DNA of 5,589 bases, taken from NCBI GenBank assembly GCA_030045215.1, contig JASIBJ010000434.1, positions 1 through 5,589 on the forward strand. Direction: 5' to 3'. Positions 1-4,763 of this stretch are shown here, one piece after another. The translations under genes were made by a program, and so were the position numbers. Numbering within the stretch: the stretch's first letter is position 1; each line of letters begins with the position of its first letter. The stretch is from Streptosporangiaceae bacterium. Lineage in GTDB: Bacteria; Actinomycetota; Actinomycetes; Streptosporangiales; Streptosporangiaceae. A model generated the notes under the pieces. That model ran no database searches and had not been told where the DNA came from. It saw only the letters and a list, made by a program, of their open reading frames with translations.

Positions 1-196
1 CAGAAGCCGCCGAGCGCTGACCGCCGCAGACTAAGCGACTCGGCGCGCGGTCAGAGACAGCCTTGCGCACCGTTGCAATACCGAGCACGGCCGTCGGCGA
101 CGCTGATAATCGGGCGGGCAGGCCTTGCGCCGGGATCGTGTCTGGTGCGTCGCCGCGGCAAGGATGCCTCGATTCCCCGAGAGAAGGAGCAGATAG
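1..196. other. 5' intergenic stretch before the SDR gene
   Basis: No gene can be supported here. Two forward frames end close to the left edge (TGA at 18-20 and TAA at 32-34), so one could be the last codons of a gene lying outside the window, but too few residues are present to judge. A GATAAT hexamer at 105-110 resembles a -10 box, yet no matching -35 sits at the right distance, so the SDR promoter is not fixed. The ribosome binding site for the SDR gene is AAGGAG at 184-189. Confidence 0.4.
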
Positions 197-1006
197 ATGT
201 CAGGCAGGGTCGAAGGCAAGGTTGCCTTCATCACCGGCGCGGGGCGCGGTCAGGGGCGCAGCCATGCGATCCGCCTGGCCGAGGAGGGCTGCGACATCAT
301 CGCCGTCGACGTTCTTGAGGACTATCCGACGGTCCGCTACGCGATGTCCACCCAGGCCGAACTCGACGAGACCGTTCGCGCTGTCCAGGCGCTCGGCCGC
401 AGGATCGCTGCGGCCAAAGCTGACGTGCGCGACGCCGCGACGCTCGGGGCGACCCTCGACGCCGGCGTGGCAGAGCTGGGCAGGCTGGACATCGTCTGCG
501 CCAACGCCGGGATCTACACTGTGCAGCCGTGGGACCAGGTCACCCCGGAGGTGTGGCAAGACACCATCGACACGAACCTGACCGGGGTCTGGAATACCAT
601 CGTCGTCGCGATCCCCCACCTCATCGCCGCCGGCGGCGGGTCGATCATCGCCACCAGCTCCACCGCAGGCCTCAAGGGCATGCCCTTCCTCGCCCCTTAC
701 GTTGCCACTAAGCATGCCGTGGTCGGCATCTGCCGGTCGCTGGCCAACGAGCTCGCCGGCCATCACATCCGGGTCAACACGGTGCACCCAGCCGGCGTCG
801 ATACCCCGATGGTCACCGGCCGGGAGACGCTCGAGCCGTTCGTCAGCCGAAGCCCCGAACTGAGGGCCATCTTTACCAACGGCCTGCCGGTCGAGGCCCT
901 CGACCCGCGCGACGTCAGCAACGCGGTGCTGTGGCTCGCCTCCGAGGAGGCACGCTACGTCACCGGCGCTGCCCTGACGATAGACGCCGGTAACACCATC
1001 CGATGA
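197..1006 (+). CDS. Mycofactocin-type SDR family oxidoreductase
   Basis: A classical short-chain dehydrogenase/reductase of 269 residues, a complete length for the family. Visible motifs are the cofactor-binding TGAGRGQG (residues 13-20), the acidic end of strand 2 with Asp38, NAG (103-105), and the catalytic set Asn127, Ser155, Tyr168 and Lys172 in the order and spacing of SDR enzymes. The RGQGRSHA segment after the glycine motif and the extra stretch after Asp38 (about residues 41-58) are typical of the actinobacterial subfamily whose NAD(P) is thought to stay bound and be recycled by the peptide-derived cofactor mycofactocin. The reaction would be oxidation of an alcohol or reduction of a ketone; the substrate cannot be read. 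Start ATG 197 has AAGGAG seven bases upstream. It is probably cytoplasmic and probably a single gene, because 165 bases separate it from the next one. No mycofactocin maturation gene is in the window. The family call is firm; cofactor dependence is inferred. Confidence 0.94.
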   Translation: MSGRVEGKVAFITGAGRGQGRSHAIRLAEEGCDIIAVDVLEDYPTVRYAMSTQAELDETVRAVQALGRRIAAAKADVRDAATLGATLDAGVAELGRLDIVCANAGIYTVQPWDQVTPEVWQDTIDTNLTGVWNTIVVAIPHLIAAGGGSIIATSSTAGLKGMPFLAPYVATKHAVVGICRSLANELAGHHIRVNTVHPAGVDTPMVTGRETLEPFVSRSPELRAIFTNGLPVEALDPRDVSNAVLWLASEEARYVTGAALTIDAGNTIR

Positions 1007-1028
1007 CAGTCTCTCTTCTCCGCTGAGG

Positions 1029-1056
1029 CCCCGTGCTGCCGTAGTGACCGACGGGG
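1029..1056 (+). terminator. Possible weak terminator hairpin after the SDR gene
   Basis: CCCCGT at 1029-1034 can pair with ACGGGG at 1051-1056 across a 16-base loop, beginning 22 bases after the SDR stop codon. There is no T-run, so this is only a candidate for the end of the SDR transcript. Confidence 0.25.
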
Positions 1057-1171
1057 ACGGACCAGCAAAACGGCCGGCGCCACTCCGGTGTTGCCGCTTT
1101 TGGCGCTGTCAGCTAAAGCAGCAGAGACAGATCAGAGAAGATAAAACAGAGAAGACGTTCGGGAGACGCCG

Positions 1172-1552
1172 ATGACAACCATGACTGTCGCCGGCCACAC
1201 CCACGACCTGGACCCGCAGCGGGTCGAAAATGCTCTGCGCGGGGAACTACCGGAGCCGATCTATGAACACTTCGTCGTGATAAGCGGGCGCCGATGGCCT
1301 CCCAAGCAAGTGCTGGCCCTGGTAACCGGCCTCGATCGGGCGGACTTCACCACCCACCAGGCGCGCAGCGCACTGACTCGCCTCGGATTCACCGCCAGCA
1401 GGGCGCCCCGCCGGAGAAGCGGCAACCTCGGCGACTCCGCAGGCGCTCAGCCGCGGCCCGCGAATGCCAGAACTGCGGTGCCACCGCAGTCGCCGGTTGA
1501 GGCCCTACGGCCGTTCATCGGACAGTGGGTCGCCGTGATACTGGGCTGGTAG
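1172..1552 (+). CDS. ScoMcrA-like N-terminal head-domain protein, C-terminus apparently truncated
   Basis: A 126-residue protein. Residues 6-73 carry the pattern of a small module seen alone or fused to McrA/HNH-type restriction endonucleases in actinobacteria: a short N-terminal strand (VAGHTHDLD), then FVVISGRRWPPKQ (34-46), LVTGLDRADFTTHQAR (50-65) and a closing LTRLGF (68-73). This is recalled family knowledge, not a database hit. A low-complexity Arg/Pro/Ala linker follows, then ALRPFIGQWVAV (111-122). From memory, relatives continue here into a small strand-rich domain of a few dozen residues, but this frame has only ILGW and a stop. The gene is therefore probably broken at about 1538-1550, where sequence from an opposite-strand lipoprotein gene begins. 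Start ATG 1172 has GGGAG at 1161-1165; ATG 1181 is an alternative. The leader 1110-1155 is purine-rich with three CAGAGA units. The role is unknown, perhaps DNA binding. Confidence 0.68.
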   Translation: MTTMTVAGHTHDLDPQRVENALRGELPEPIYEHFVVISGRRWPPKQVLALVTGLDRADFTTHQARSALTRLGFTASRAPRRRSGNLGDSAGAQPRPANARTAVPPQSPVEALRPFIGQWVAVILGW

Positions 1553-1647
1553 CTCAGGCCGACGCCGACGGACGCGTGGCTGCACGCGCTGAGCACGAGG
1601 GCTAACAGGATCGCCAGCGCTCCGAAGGCAAGACCGTTGCGTCGCAT
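1549..1647 (-). pseudogene. 5' fragment of a lipoprotein gene, cut at the junction
   Basis: Read on the minus strand from ATG at 1647, the first 33 codons give a convincing lipoprotein signal peptide: positively charged MRR, a hydrophobic core (LAFGALAILLALVL), and the lipobox LSAC with the lipidated Cys at residue 22. A short SVGVGLSY segment follows. After about residue 33 the frame runs into the antisense of the neighbouring forward gene and stays open by chance to 1447. There is no good ribosome binding site in front of the ATG. I read it as the remaining signal-peptide half of a lipoprotein gene whose body was lost. It could instead be a very short expressed lipopeptide of up to 66 residues. 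The lipobox is visible; the pseudogene status is inferred. Confidence 0.45.
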
Positions 1648-1679
1648 GAGATGTGATTCATCCGTCGTTTCACCGAGAC

Positions 1680-1706
1680 GCCGGATCTTCCGGCTTACCC
1701 CTTTTT
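1680..1706 (+). terminator. Small hairpin with downstream T-run
   Basis: GCCGGA (1680-1685) pairs perfectly with TCCGGC (1689-1694) around a TCT loop, followed by TTACCCC and then TTTTT at 1702-1706. The T-run is seven bases beyond the stem, so this is a weak intrinsic terminator at best. It could end transcripts coming from the truncated gene at 1172-1552. The same T-run is part of a TTGACC -35-like box, so a promoter role is the alternative. Confidence 0.35.
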
Positions 1707-1963
1707 GACCAGACGTTCGCGAGGCGCAGATGGTTGACGGGCCGATTTAACGCTTCTGCCGGCGGCGGTGCGCGTGGTGCCGGGGCCCAAGGCAGCATCG
1801 ATGGCCGGCCGGGGCGCGGGTGAGTTTCACGTTCGTGCAGATGCATCTGTGGCAGAACGGCCAGGTCGACGCCAAGTTAGAAGCTCCACGGCACCGGCCC
1901 GCGAAGGGAACTGTTTGCGTCGATGTGCCGGTCCCTGGGAGTGCGAGTTGTGGACGTCCCTGT

Positions 1964-2031
1964 CCTTAGGGCGAAGTGCTGAAGGCAAGTAAGGATTCCG
2001 GCCGATGCGGGCGGGCGGGCCTTAGGGCGAA
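1964..2031. repeat. Short direct repeat CCTTAGGGCGAA
   Basis: The 12-mer CCTTAGGGCGAA occurs at 1964-1975 and again at 2020-2031, 56 bases apart, in the non-coding stretch just before the whiB leader ORF. It may be a paired binding site or a duplication remnant. No family is recognised. Confidence 0.4.
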
Positions 2032-2080
2032 TCTCGGTCATGACGGAGCCGGGCAGGCCCCACGGTCGAGGAGGAGTCCG

Positions 2081-2182
2081 ATGTTCCTACCCGTTCCGCG
2101 GGAGATGGCCGCTCAGCACGGCACAGAGCTGCGAAGGCTGCCAACCGCGGAGACGGCGGACCGGTCCAGTGGGCGCACGTGA
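2081..2182 (+). CDS. 33-residue leader ORF overlapping the whiB start
   Basis: ATG 2081 is preceded by GAGGAGGAG (2068-2076), one of the strongest ribosome binding sites in the window, at ideal spacing. The frame encodes 33 residues beginning MFLPVPREMAAQHG and ends at TGA 2180-2182. That stop overlaps the GTG start of the whiB-like gene (2179-2181) in the four-base string GTGA, a classic arrangement for translational coupling. No ribosome binding site is visible directly before GTG 2179, so ribosomes finishing this ORF could be what starts WhiB translation. WhiB7/WblC genes in mycobacteria and Streptomyces are known to be controlled by upstream ORFs, which makes a regulatory leader peptide plausible. 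The alternative is that it is the real N-terminus of the WhiB protein, separated by a one-base frameshift (natural or a sequencing error). The peptide resembles nothing I recognise. Confidence 0.45.
   Translation: MFLPVPREMAAQHGTELRRLPTAETADRSSGRT
2158..2167. promoter_or_regulatory. Ten-base palindrome before the whiB start
   Basis: GGACCGGTCC is a perfect ten-base palindrome, 11 bases before GTG 2179 and inside the leader ORF. With no loop it is unlikely to be an RNA hairpin. It may be a protein-binding site or chance in GC-rich DNA. Confidence 0.2.
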
Positions 2183-2421
2183 CCGGCGAGCGACTGCCGT
2201 GCAGCGCGGCACCCGAGCTGTTCTTCGCCGACGATCCCTGTAGCATCGCGCGAGCCAGGAGGATGTGCGCCAGCTGTCGGGCTCGGGCCGCCTGCCTGGA
2301 TGGCGCGCTTCAGCGTCGCGAACCATGGGGCGTCTGGGGCGGCGAACTCCTCCTGAATGGCGTCGTCATTGCCGCAAAGCGACGCCCCGGCAGACCACGC
2401 AAGTCCGTAATTGCGGCCTGA
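2179..2421 (+). CDS. WhiB family transcriptional regulator, WhiB7/WblC-like
   Basis: An 80-residue Wbl protein. Four cysteines that would hold the [4Fe-4S] cluster are present: Cys8 (in LPC), Cys30, Cys33 (CASC) and Cys39. Next comes the EPWGVWGGEL turn (48-57), which in this family contacts region 4 of the primary sigma factor. A basic GRPRK tail (71-75) resembles the AT-hook by which WhiB7 reads AT-rich DNA next to the -35 box. The LFFADDP segment before the cluster and the GALQRREPWGVWGGE run match WhiB7/WblC best; those proteins activate antibiotic-resistance and redox genes. Two differences stand out: an extra Cys21, and KRRPGRPRK where WhiB7 has RPRGRPRK, so the RGRP core reads PGRP. 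GTG 2179 is the only start that gives a normal N-terminus; the frame is open upstream to 2044 but has no better start codon. It overlaps the leader ORF by four bases. The family is certain; the WhiB7 subtype is likely. Confidence 0.92.
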   Translation: MTGERLPCSAAPELFFADDPCSIARARRMCASCRARAACLDGALQRREPWGVWGGELLLNGVVIAAKRRPGRPRKSVIAA

Positions 2422-2556
2422 GACAAGGACTAGCCACTCGCCCGGCTGGCGTCGGCACGCTGACGGCGGATGTTCCCTGGCGCGCGCTGATGGCCTCGTC
2501 TCGGCGGATGCGGTCCCGCACCGGCGTGGCCACGTCATGCCGCCGTCCCCGATGCT

Positions 2557-2582
2557 GGAATGGCTCCGTTCGTCAGCTTGTT
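2557..2582 (+). promoter_or_regulatory. Putative SigR/SigH-type (thiol-stress ECF) promoter for msrB
   Basis: GGAAT at 2557-2561 and GTT at 2580-2582 are separated by exactly 18 bases, matching the GGAAT-N18-GTT pattern of Streptomyces SigR promoters and the related mycobacterial SigH sites. Methionine sulfoxide reductases belong to thiol-oxidative-stress regulons in actinobacteria, and the next gene is msrB. Transcription would start near 2590, giving a leader of about 100 bases. A GATAAT hexamer at 2589-2594 could instead be a housekeeping -10 box, but it lacks a good -35. Confidence 0.6.
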
Positions 2583-2605
2583 CGATAAGATAATGCCGGA
2601 GCCGG

Positions 2606-2636
2606 CTGGCTGGCCGCGCCTGGACGGCCTAGCCAG
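2606..2636 (+). promoter_or_regulatory. Hairpin in the msrB leader
   Basis: CTGGCTGGCCG (2606-2616) pairs with CGGCC (2625-2629) and AGCCAG (2631-2636), giving eleven base pairs with a single bulged T at 2630 and an eight-base loop. It lies after the putative SigR-type promoter and 56 bases before the msrB start. It has no T-run. It may be the whiB transcript terminator, an attenuator or a stabilising structure of the msrB leader. Confidence 0.4.
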
Positions 2637-2692
2637 GTAAGACGACGTGGAAGCCGAGTCGGCCGCCGGGAAGTCAGGCAAGGAGGCCACCG

Positions 2693-3157
2693 ATGCGCCG
2701 CATGAAGGCCGCAAGGGCCACTGCAGCGACCGAGGTAAGCAAGCCCGATGAGCAGTGGCGGCAAGAACTGAGTCGCCAGCAGTACGACGTGCTGCGCCGG
2801 GGCCGCACAGAGCCCCCCTTCACCGGTGAATACGTCCATGCGAAGCGGAACGGTAGCTATTGCTGCGCGGGCTGCGGGAATGTGCTGTTCCGCTCGGACG
2901 CCAAGTTCGAATCCGGAACGGGCTGGCCGAGCTTCTACGAGCCGGCCGTAGCCGGGTCCGTTGAGCTGCGCGCTGATCACAGCTTGCTCATGCGCCGCAC
3001 TGAGGTGATATGCCGCCGGTGCGGCGGCCACCTGGGCCATGTCTTCGGCGACGGGCCGGCTCCGACTGGTAAGCGCTATTGCATCAACTCCTGCGCGCTG
3101 GCCTTCGATGCCGCGGCCCCTGCCCACGGTCACAACAACGGCGAGCCCGCCAGCTGA
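2693..3157 (+). CDS. msrB: Peptide-methionine (R)-S-oxide reductase MsrB
   Basis: A 154-residue MsrB, which reduces the R form of methionine sulfoxide in oxidised proteins, normally with thioredoxin as electron source. Two CxxC pairs that bind structural zinc are present: Cys58/Cys61 (CAGC) and Cys107/Cys110 (CRRC). Also visible are GTGWPSFYEP (75-84), the HLGHVFGDGP block (113-122) and the catalytic segment RYCINSCAL (128-136), with Cys130 as the attacking cysteine. The resolving cysteine of many MsrB enzymes (GCGWPSF) is Thr76 here, while Cys134 sits four residues after the catalytic one and could take that role. Residues 1-17 form a basic N-terminal extension without a signal peptide, so it is cytoplasmic. 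Start ATG 2693 has a near-perfect AAGGAGG (2680-2686); ATG 2702 is a less likely alternative. The gene appears monocistronic, with a SigR-type promoter upstream, and is convergent with the Rrf2 gene. Confidence 0.96.
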   Translation: MRRMKAARATAATEVSKPDEQWRQELSRQQYDVLRRGRTEPPFTGEYVHAKRNGSYCCAGCGNVLFRSDAKFESGTGWPSFYEPAVAGSVELRADHSLLMRRTEVICRRCGGHLGHVFGDGPAPTGKRYCINSCALAFDAAAPAHGHNNGEPAS

Positions 3158-3490
3158 CGCGCCAGGTGCAGCGGTCCGATTCCAGCGGCCAACGGCCAGC
3201 TGTCGCTGGTGGACGTGGTGCTGGACCGGGCTTTGATGACAACGGGCCTGTTTGAGGAGTTCGACGTCACCGGCAAGATGCTTGGCGTCGCGCCGCTAGA
3301 CCAGCCGAGCGGCATCGCTCGCCGGCGAATGCTACGTGCATCGCGGCGCCAGCCCACCATTCGTGCCGAGGAGGACTCCGGGCGGACGGACGTCAATGGC
3401 CTGAGACCTCACGTGCTGCTGCCCGCAGCGCTGGCCGTCGTTGTCAGGCGGTGGTCCGGCACCAACCGGCCCGCTGATATCACCTAGGCC
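3158..3490 (+). pseudogene. Possible decayed reading frame downstream of msrB, unidentified
   Basis: After the msrB TGA the same frame stays open to the TAG at 3485-3487, about 110 codons. The first part has coding-like GC-rich third positions and reads like ordinary protein around 3194-3310 (GQLSLVDVVLDRALMTTGLF, then EEFDVTGKMLGVAPLD). After that it becomes arginine-rich and shows no pattern. There is no ribosome binding site and no ATG at the start of the region; GTG 3209 is the only early start. The SLVDVVLDRAL piece is loosely like the start of GvpA/GvpJ gas-vesicle proteins, but this is too short and diverged to claim. It could be a gene remnant or chance. Otherwise the interval 3158-3494 holds only the hairpin above. 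Confidence 0.25.
3182..3209 (+). terminator. Candidate terminator hairpin after msrB
   Basis: CCAGCG (3182-3187) can pair with CGCTGG (3204-3209), enclosing a small GGCC-AAC-GGCC hairpin. A competing stem CCAGC-TGTC-GCTGG (3196-3209) is also possible. It begins 25 bases after the msrB stop. No T-run follows, as is common for actinobacterial terminators. Confidence 0.35.
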
Positions 3491-3494
3491 ACGT

Positions 3495-3959
3495 CTAGAC
3501 CCAGGCTTGAGGGCTGTCGGTGAGGACGGCGACCGACGGGGGAAGTTCGCCGGACACAATGTCCGCGAGCGTCACCGACTCAAGAACGGCCCGCTCGTTC
3601 GCCCGCAGTGCAATCCACACTCGCTGCAGCGGCGCGGCAGCCCCTGGATAAGTCACGTTTTCCGGGCGCTCTCCGCGCACGCCGAGGAGCTGGCCGTCGA
3701 TCGCGCGGATGATGTCGGCGAGCGAAATCTCTGAGGCCGGCCTGGCCAGCCAGAAGCCGCCGTCCGGTCCACGCTGGCTACGCACGATGTTGCTGCATCG
3801 CAGGTGCGTCAGGATCGACTCGAGGAACTTGCCAGGGATGTTCTGCGCCTGTGCGAGTTGCTCGGCAGTCAAGTGACCATCGTGCGCGGCTGCCAGTTCG
3901 ATGGCAGCGCGCACCGCATAGTCGGCGCGTGCAGACAGTCGCATGACCATGACGACCAT
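3495..3959 (-). CDS. Rrf2 family transcriptional regulator (Rv1287-like, without Fe-S cysteines)
   Basis: A 154-residue winged-helix regulator of the Rrf2 family. The conserved opening RLSARADYAVRAAIELA (7-23) is followed by the recognition-helix segment AQAQNIPGKFLESIL (36-50), the wing RSQRGPDGGFWLARP (60-74) and the EISLADIIRAIDG dimer-helix start (77-89). The C-terminal part (TYPGAAAPLQRVWIALR and VLESVTLADI) resembles mycobacterial Rv1287. IscR and NsrR have three cysteines after the dimer helix; here that region (90-112) has none, and the only cysteine is Cys55. It therefore probably senses something other than a standard Fe-S cluster, or works through a partner. Start ATG 3959 has GGGAAG (3967-3972) seven bases upstream; ATG 3944, giving the usual MRLS start of the family, is an equally valid alternative. 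The gene is divergent from the DUF4232 lipoprotein gene and convergent with msrB. Rrf2 proteins often bind their own upstream region, here 3960-4143. Confidence 0.92.
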   Translation of the reverse strand: MVVMVMRLSARADYAVRAAIELAAAHDGHLTAEQLAQAQNIPGKFLESILTHLRCSNIVRSQRGPDGGFWLARPASEISLADIIRAIDGQLLGVRGERPENVTYPGAAAPLQRVWIALRANERAVLESVTLADIVSGELPPSVAVLTDSPQAWV

Positions 3960-3969
3960 TATGCAGCTT

Positions 3970-4008
3970 CCCGATCGGAATACTGACATCCCGATAGTTC
4001 ATGATCAT
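3970..4008. promoter_or_regulatory. Repeats in the divergent rrf2/lipoprotein region
   Basis: CCCGAT occurs at 3970-3975 and 3990-3995, 20 bases apart, and the eight-base palindrome ATGATCAT lies at 4001-4008. The stretch is the most AT-rich of the divergent intergenic region and sits next to the Rrf2 start, so it is a reasonable place for its operator. No known Rrf2 operator consensus is matched. Confidence 0.25.
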
Positions 4009-4143
4009 CCGGGCTGCCGGGGCGGCGTGCCTGTGTCCACGGCCACGACACCCTGGACCAGGACGCCCCCACCCGGCGAGATTCCGCTGCTAATTTCGCC
4101 CAGTTCCCCGCAACCGGCCGGACCGCTACGCAGTCATCGGGGT

Positions 4144-4719
4144 ATGAGGCACTTAGCAGCAGAGCGGGCCGCGGGCCTGCGGCACGCAGCGCTGTCGGCC
4201 GTGGCACTGATGGCGATCACTGGCTGCGCCACGGCCGTGGCGCCAGGCGCGCAGCACACGGCAGCTCGCTCCGCAGCTGCCACGGCCGCCGCGGCCGCCG
4301 GGTGCAGGAGCAGCGTGCTGCACCTGGCCGGCGGCCGGGAGGGCGCGAGCGAGACCGCGATCGGGTTCATCGAATTCACCAACACCGGATCGCGGCCGTG
4401 CGCGCTGCGCGGATATCCGCGGCTGGCGTTGATCTGGCAGGGTCGGCGGCTGCCCGTGCGCGACGTACGGCCTGCCGGCCTGCTGCTCAAGGTTGCCGTG
4501 CTGGCGCCCGGCAAGGCGGATTCCGCGCAGCTAATGGTCGCGTGGTCGAACTGGTGCGGCCCGCGGGTGAGTCTGCTGTCAGTGCGGATCGCTATTCCCG
4601 GCACCGGCACGATGACCATGCCGTTCAACGGGCCGCCCGATTGGCACTACACGCCGCAATGCGTGCAGCCTGGCCAGCCGTCGGAGCTGCGTGTGACGGC
4701 CGCATACGCCGGTGCCTAA
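4144..4719 (+). CDS. DUF4232-type secreted lipoprotein
   Basis: A 191-residue predicted lipoprotein. The N-terminus has a charged region (MRHLAAERAAGLRH), a hydrophobic core (ALSAVALMAI) and the lipobox ITGC with the lipidated Cys at 28, followed by an Ala-rich linker to about residue 52. The mature domain (53-191) has the layout of DUF4232: a first Cys54, IEFTNTGSRPCALRGYPRL (76-94, Cys86), an LAPGKADSAQL turn (120-130), WSNWCGP (134-140, Cys138), and Cys173 near the end. The four cysteines would form two disulfides outside the cell. The fold is probably an all-beta sandwich; no function is established for the domain. The frame is open far upstream to 3943, but ATG 4144 is the start that places a correct signal peptide, with a weak GGGG (4139-4142) in front. 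It is divergent from the Rrf2 gene, 184 bases away, and could be its target. Confidence 0.9.
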   Translation: MRHLAAERAAGLRHAALSAVALMAITGCATAVAPGAQHTAARSAAATAAAAAGCRSSVLHLAGGREGASETAIGFIEFTNTGSRPCALRGYPRLALIWQGRRLPVRDVRPAGLLLKVAVLAPGKADSAQLMVAWSNWCGPRVSLLSVRIAIPGTGTMTMPFNGPPDWHYTPQCVQPGQPSELRVTAAYAGA

Positions 4720-4763
4720 GTCTGCCTCCGCCCGATTTGCCGCGCCGTGCTCCGTACCGCCGT

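Larger units (their letters stand above)
1648..2080. other. Intergenic stretch upstream of the whiB leader; possible long 5' leader
   Basis: About 430 bases without a gene I can support. It holds a small hairpin with a nearby T-run (1680-1706), TTGACC at 1705-1710 and TTGACG at 1734-1739 without matching -10 boxes, a 12-base direct repeat (1964-1975 and 2020-2031), and the palindrome GTCATGAC (2037-2044). Open frames such as 1820-1969 (49 codons, GTG start) lack ribosome binding sites and recognisable domains. WhiB7/WblC genes are known in mycobacteria and Streptomyces to have long attenuated leaders, so part of this stretch may be transcribed leader. That is inference only. Confidence 0.35.

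Noticed and set aside
200..787. Long open frame on the minus strand opposite the SDR gene
   Set aside because: It is the antisense shadow of a clearly identified SDR gene in GC-rich DNA, with an Asp/Gly/Arg-rich composition and no domain.
1820..1969. 49-codon forward frame with GTG start in the gap before whiB
   Set aside because: No ribosome binding site, no recognised domain, mixed third-position GC; kept only as a note in the intergenic entry.
2573..3133. 186-codon minus-strand frame opposite msrB
   Set aside because: It lies antisense to a certain MsrB whose catalytic and zinc motifs are all in the forward frame; no family pattern is seen.
3977..3999. GGAAT followed by GTT before the lipoprotein, as another SigR-type promoter
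   Set aside because: The spacing is 15 bases rather than about 18, and the neighbouring genes give no reason to expect SigR control.
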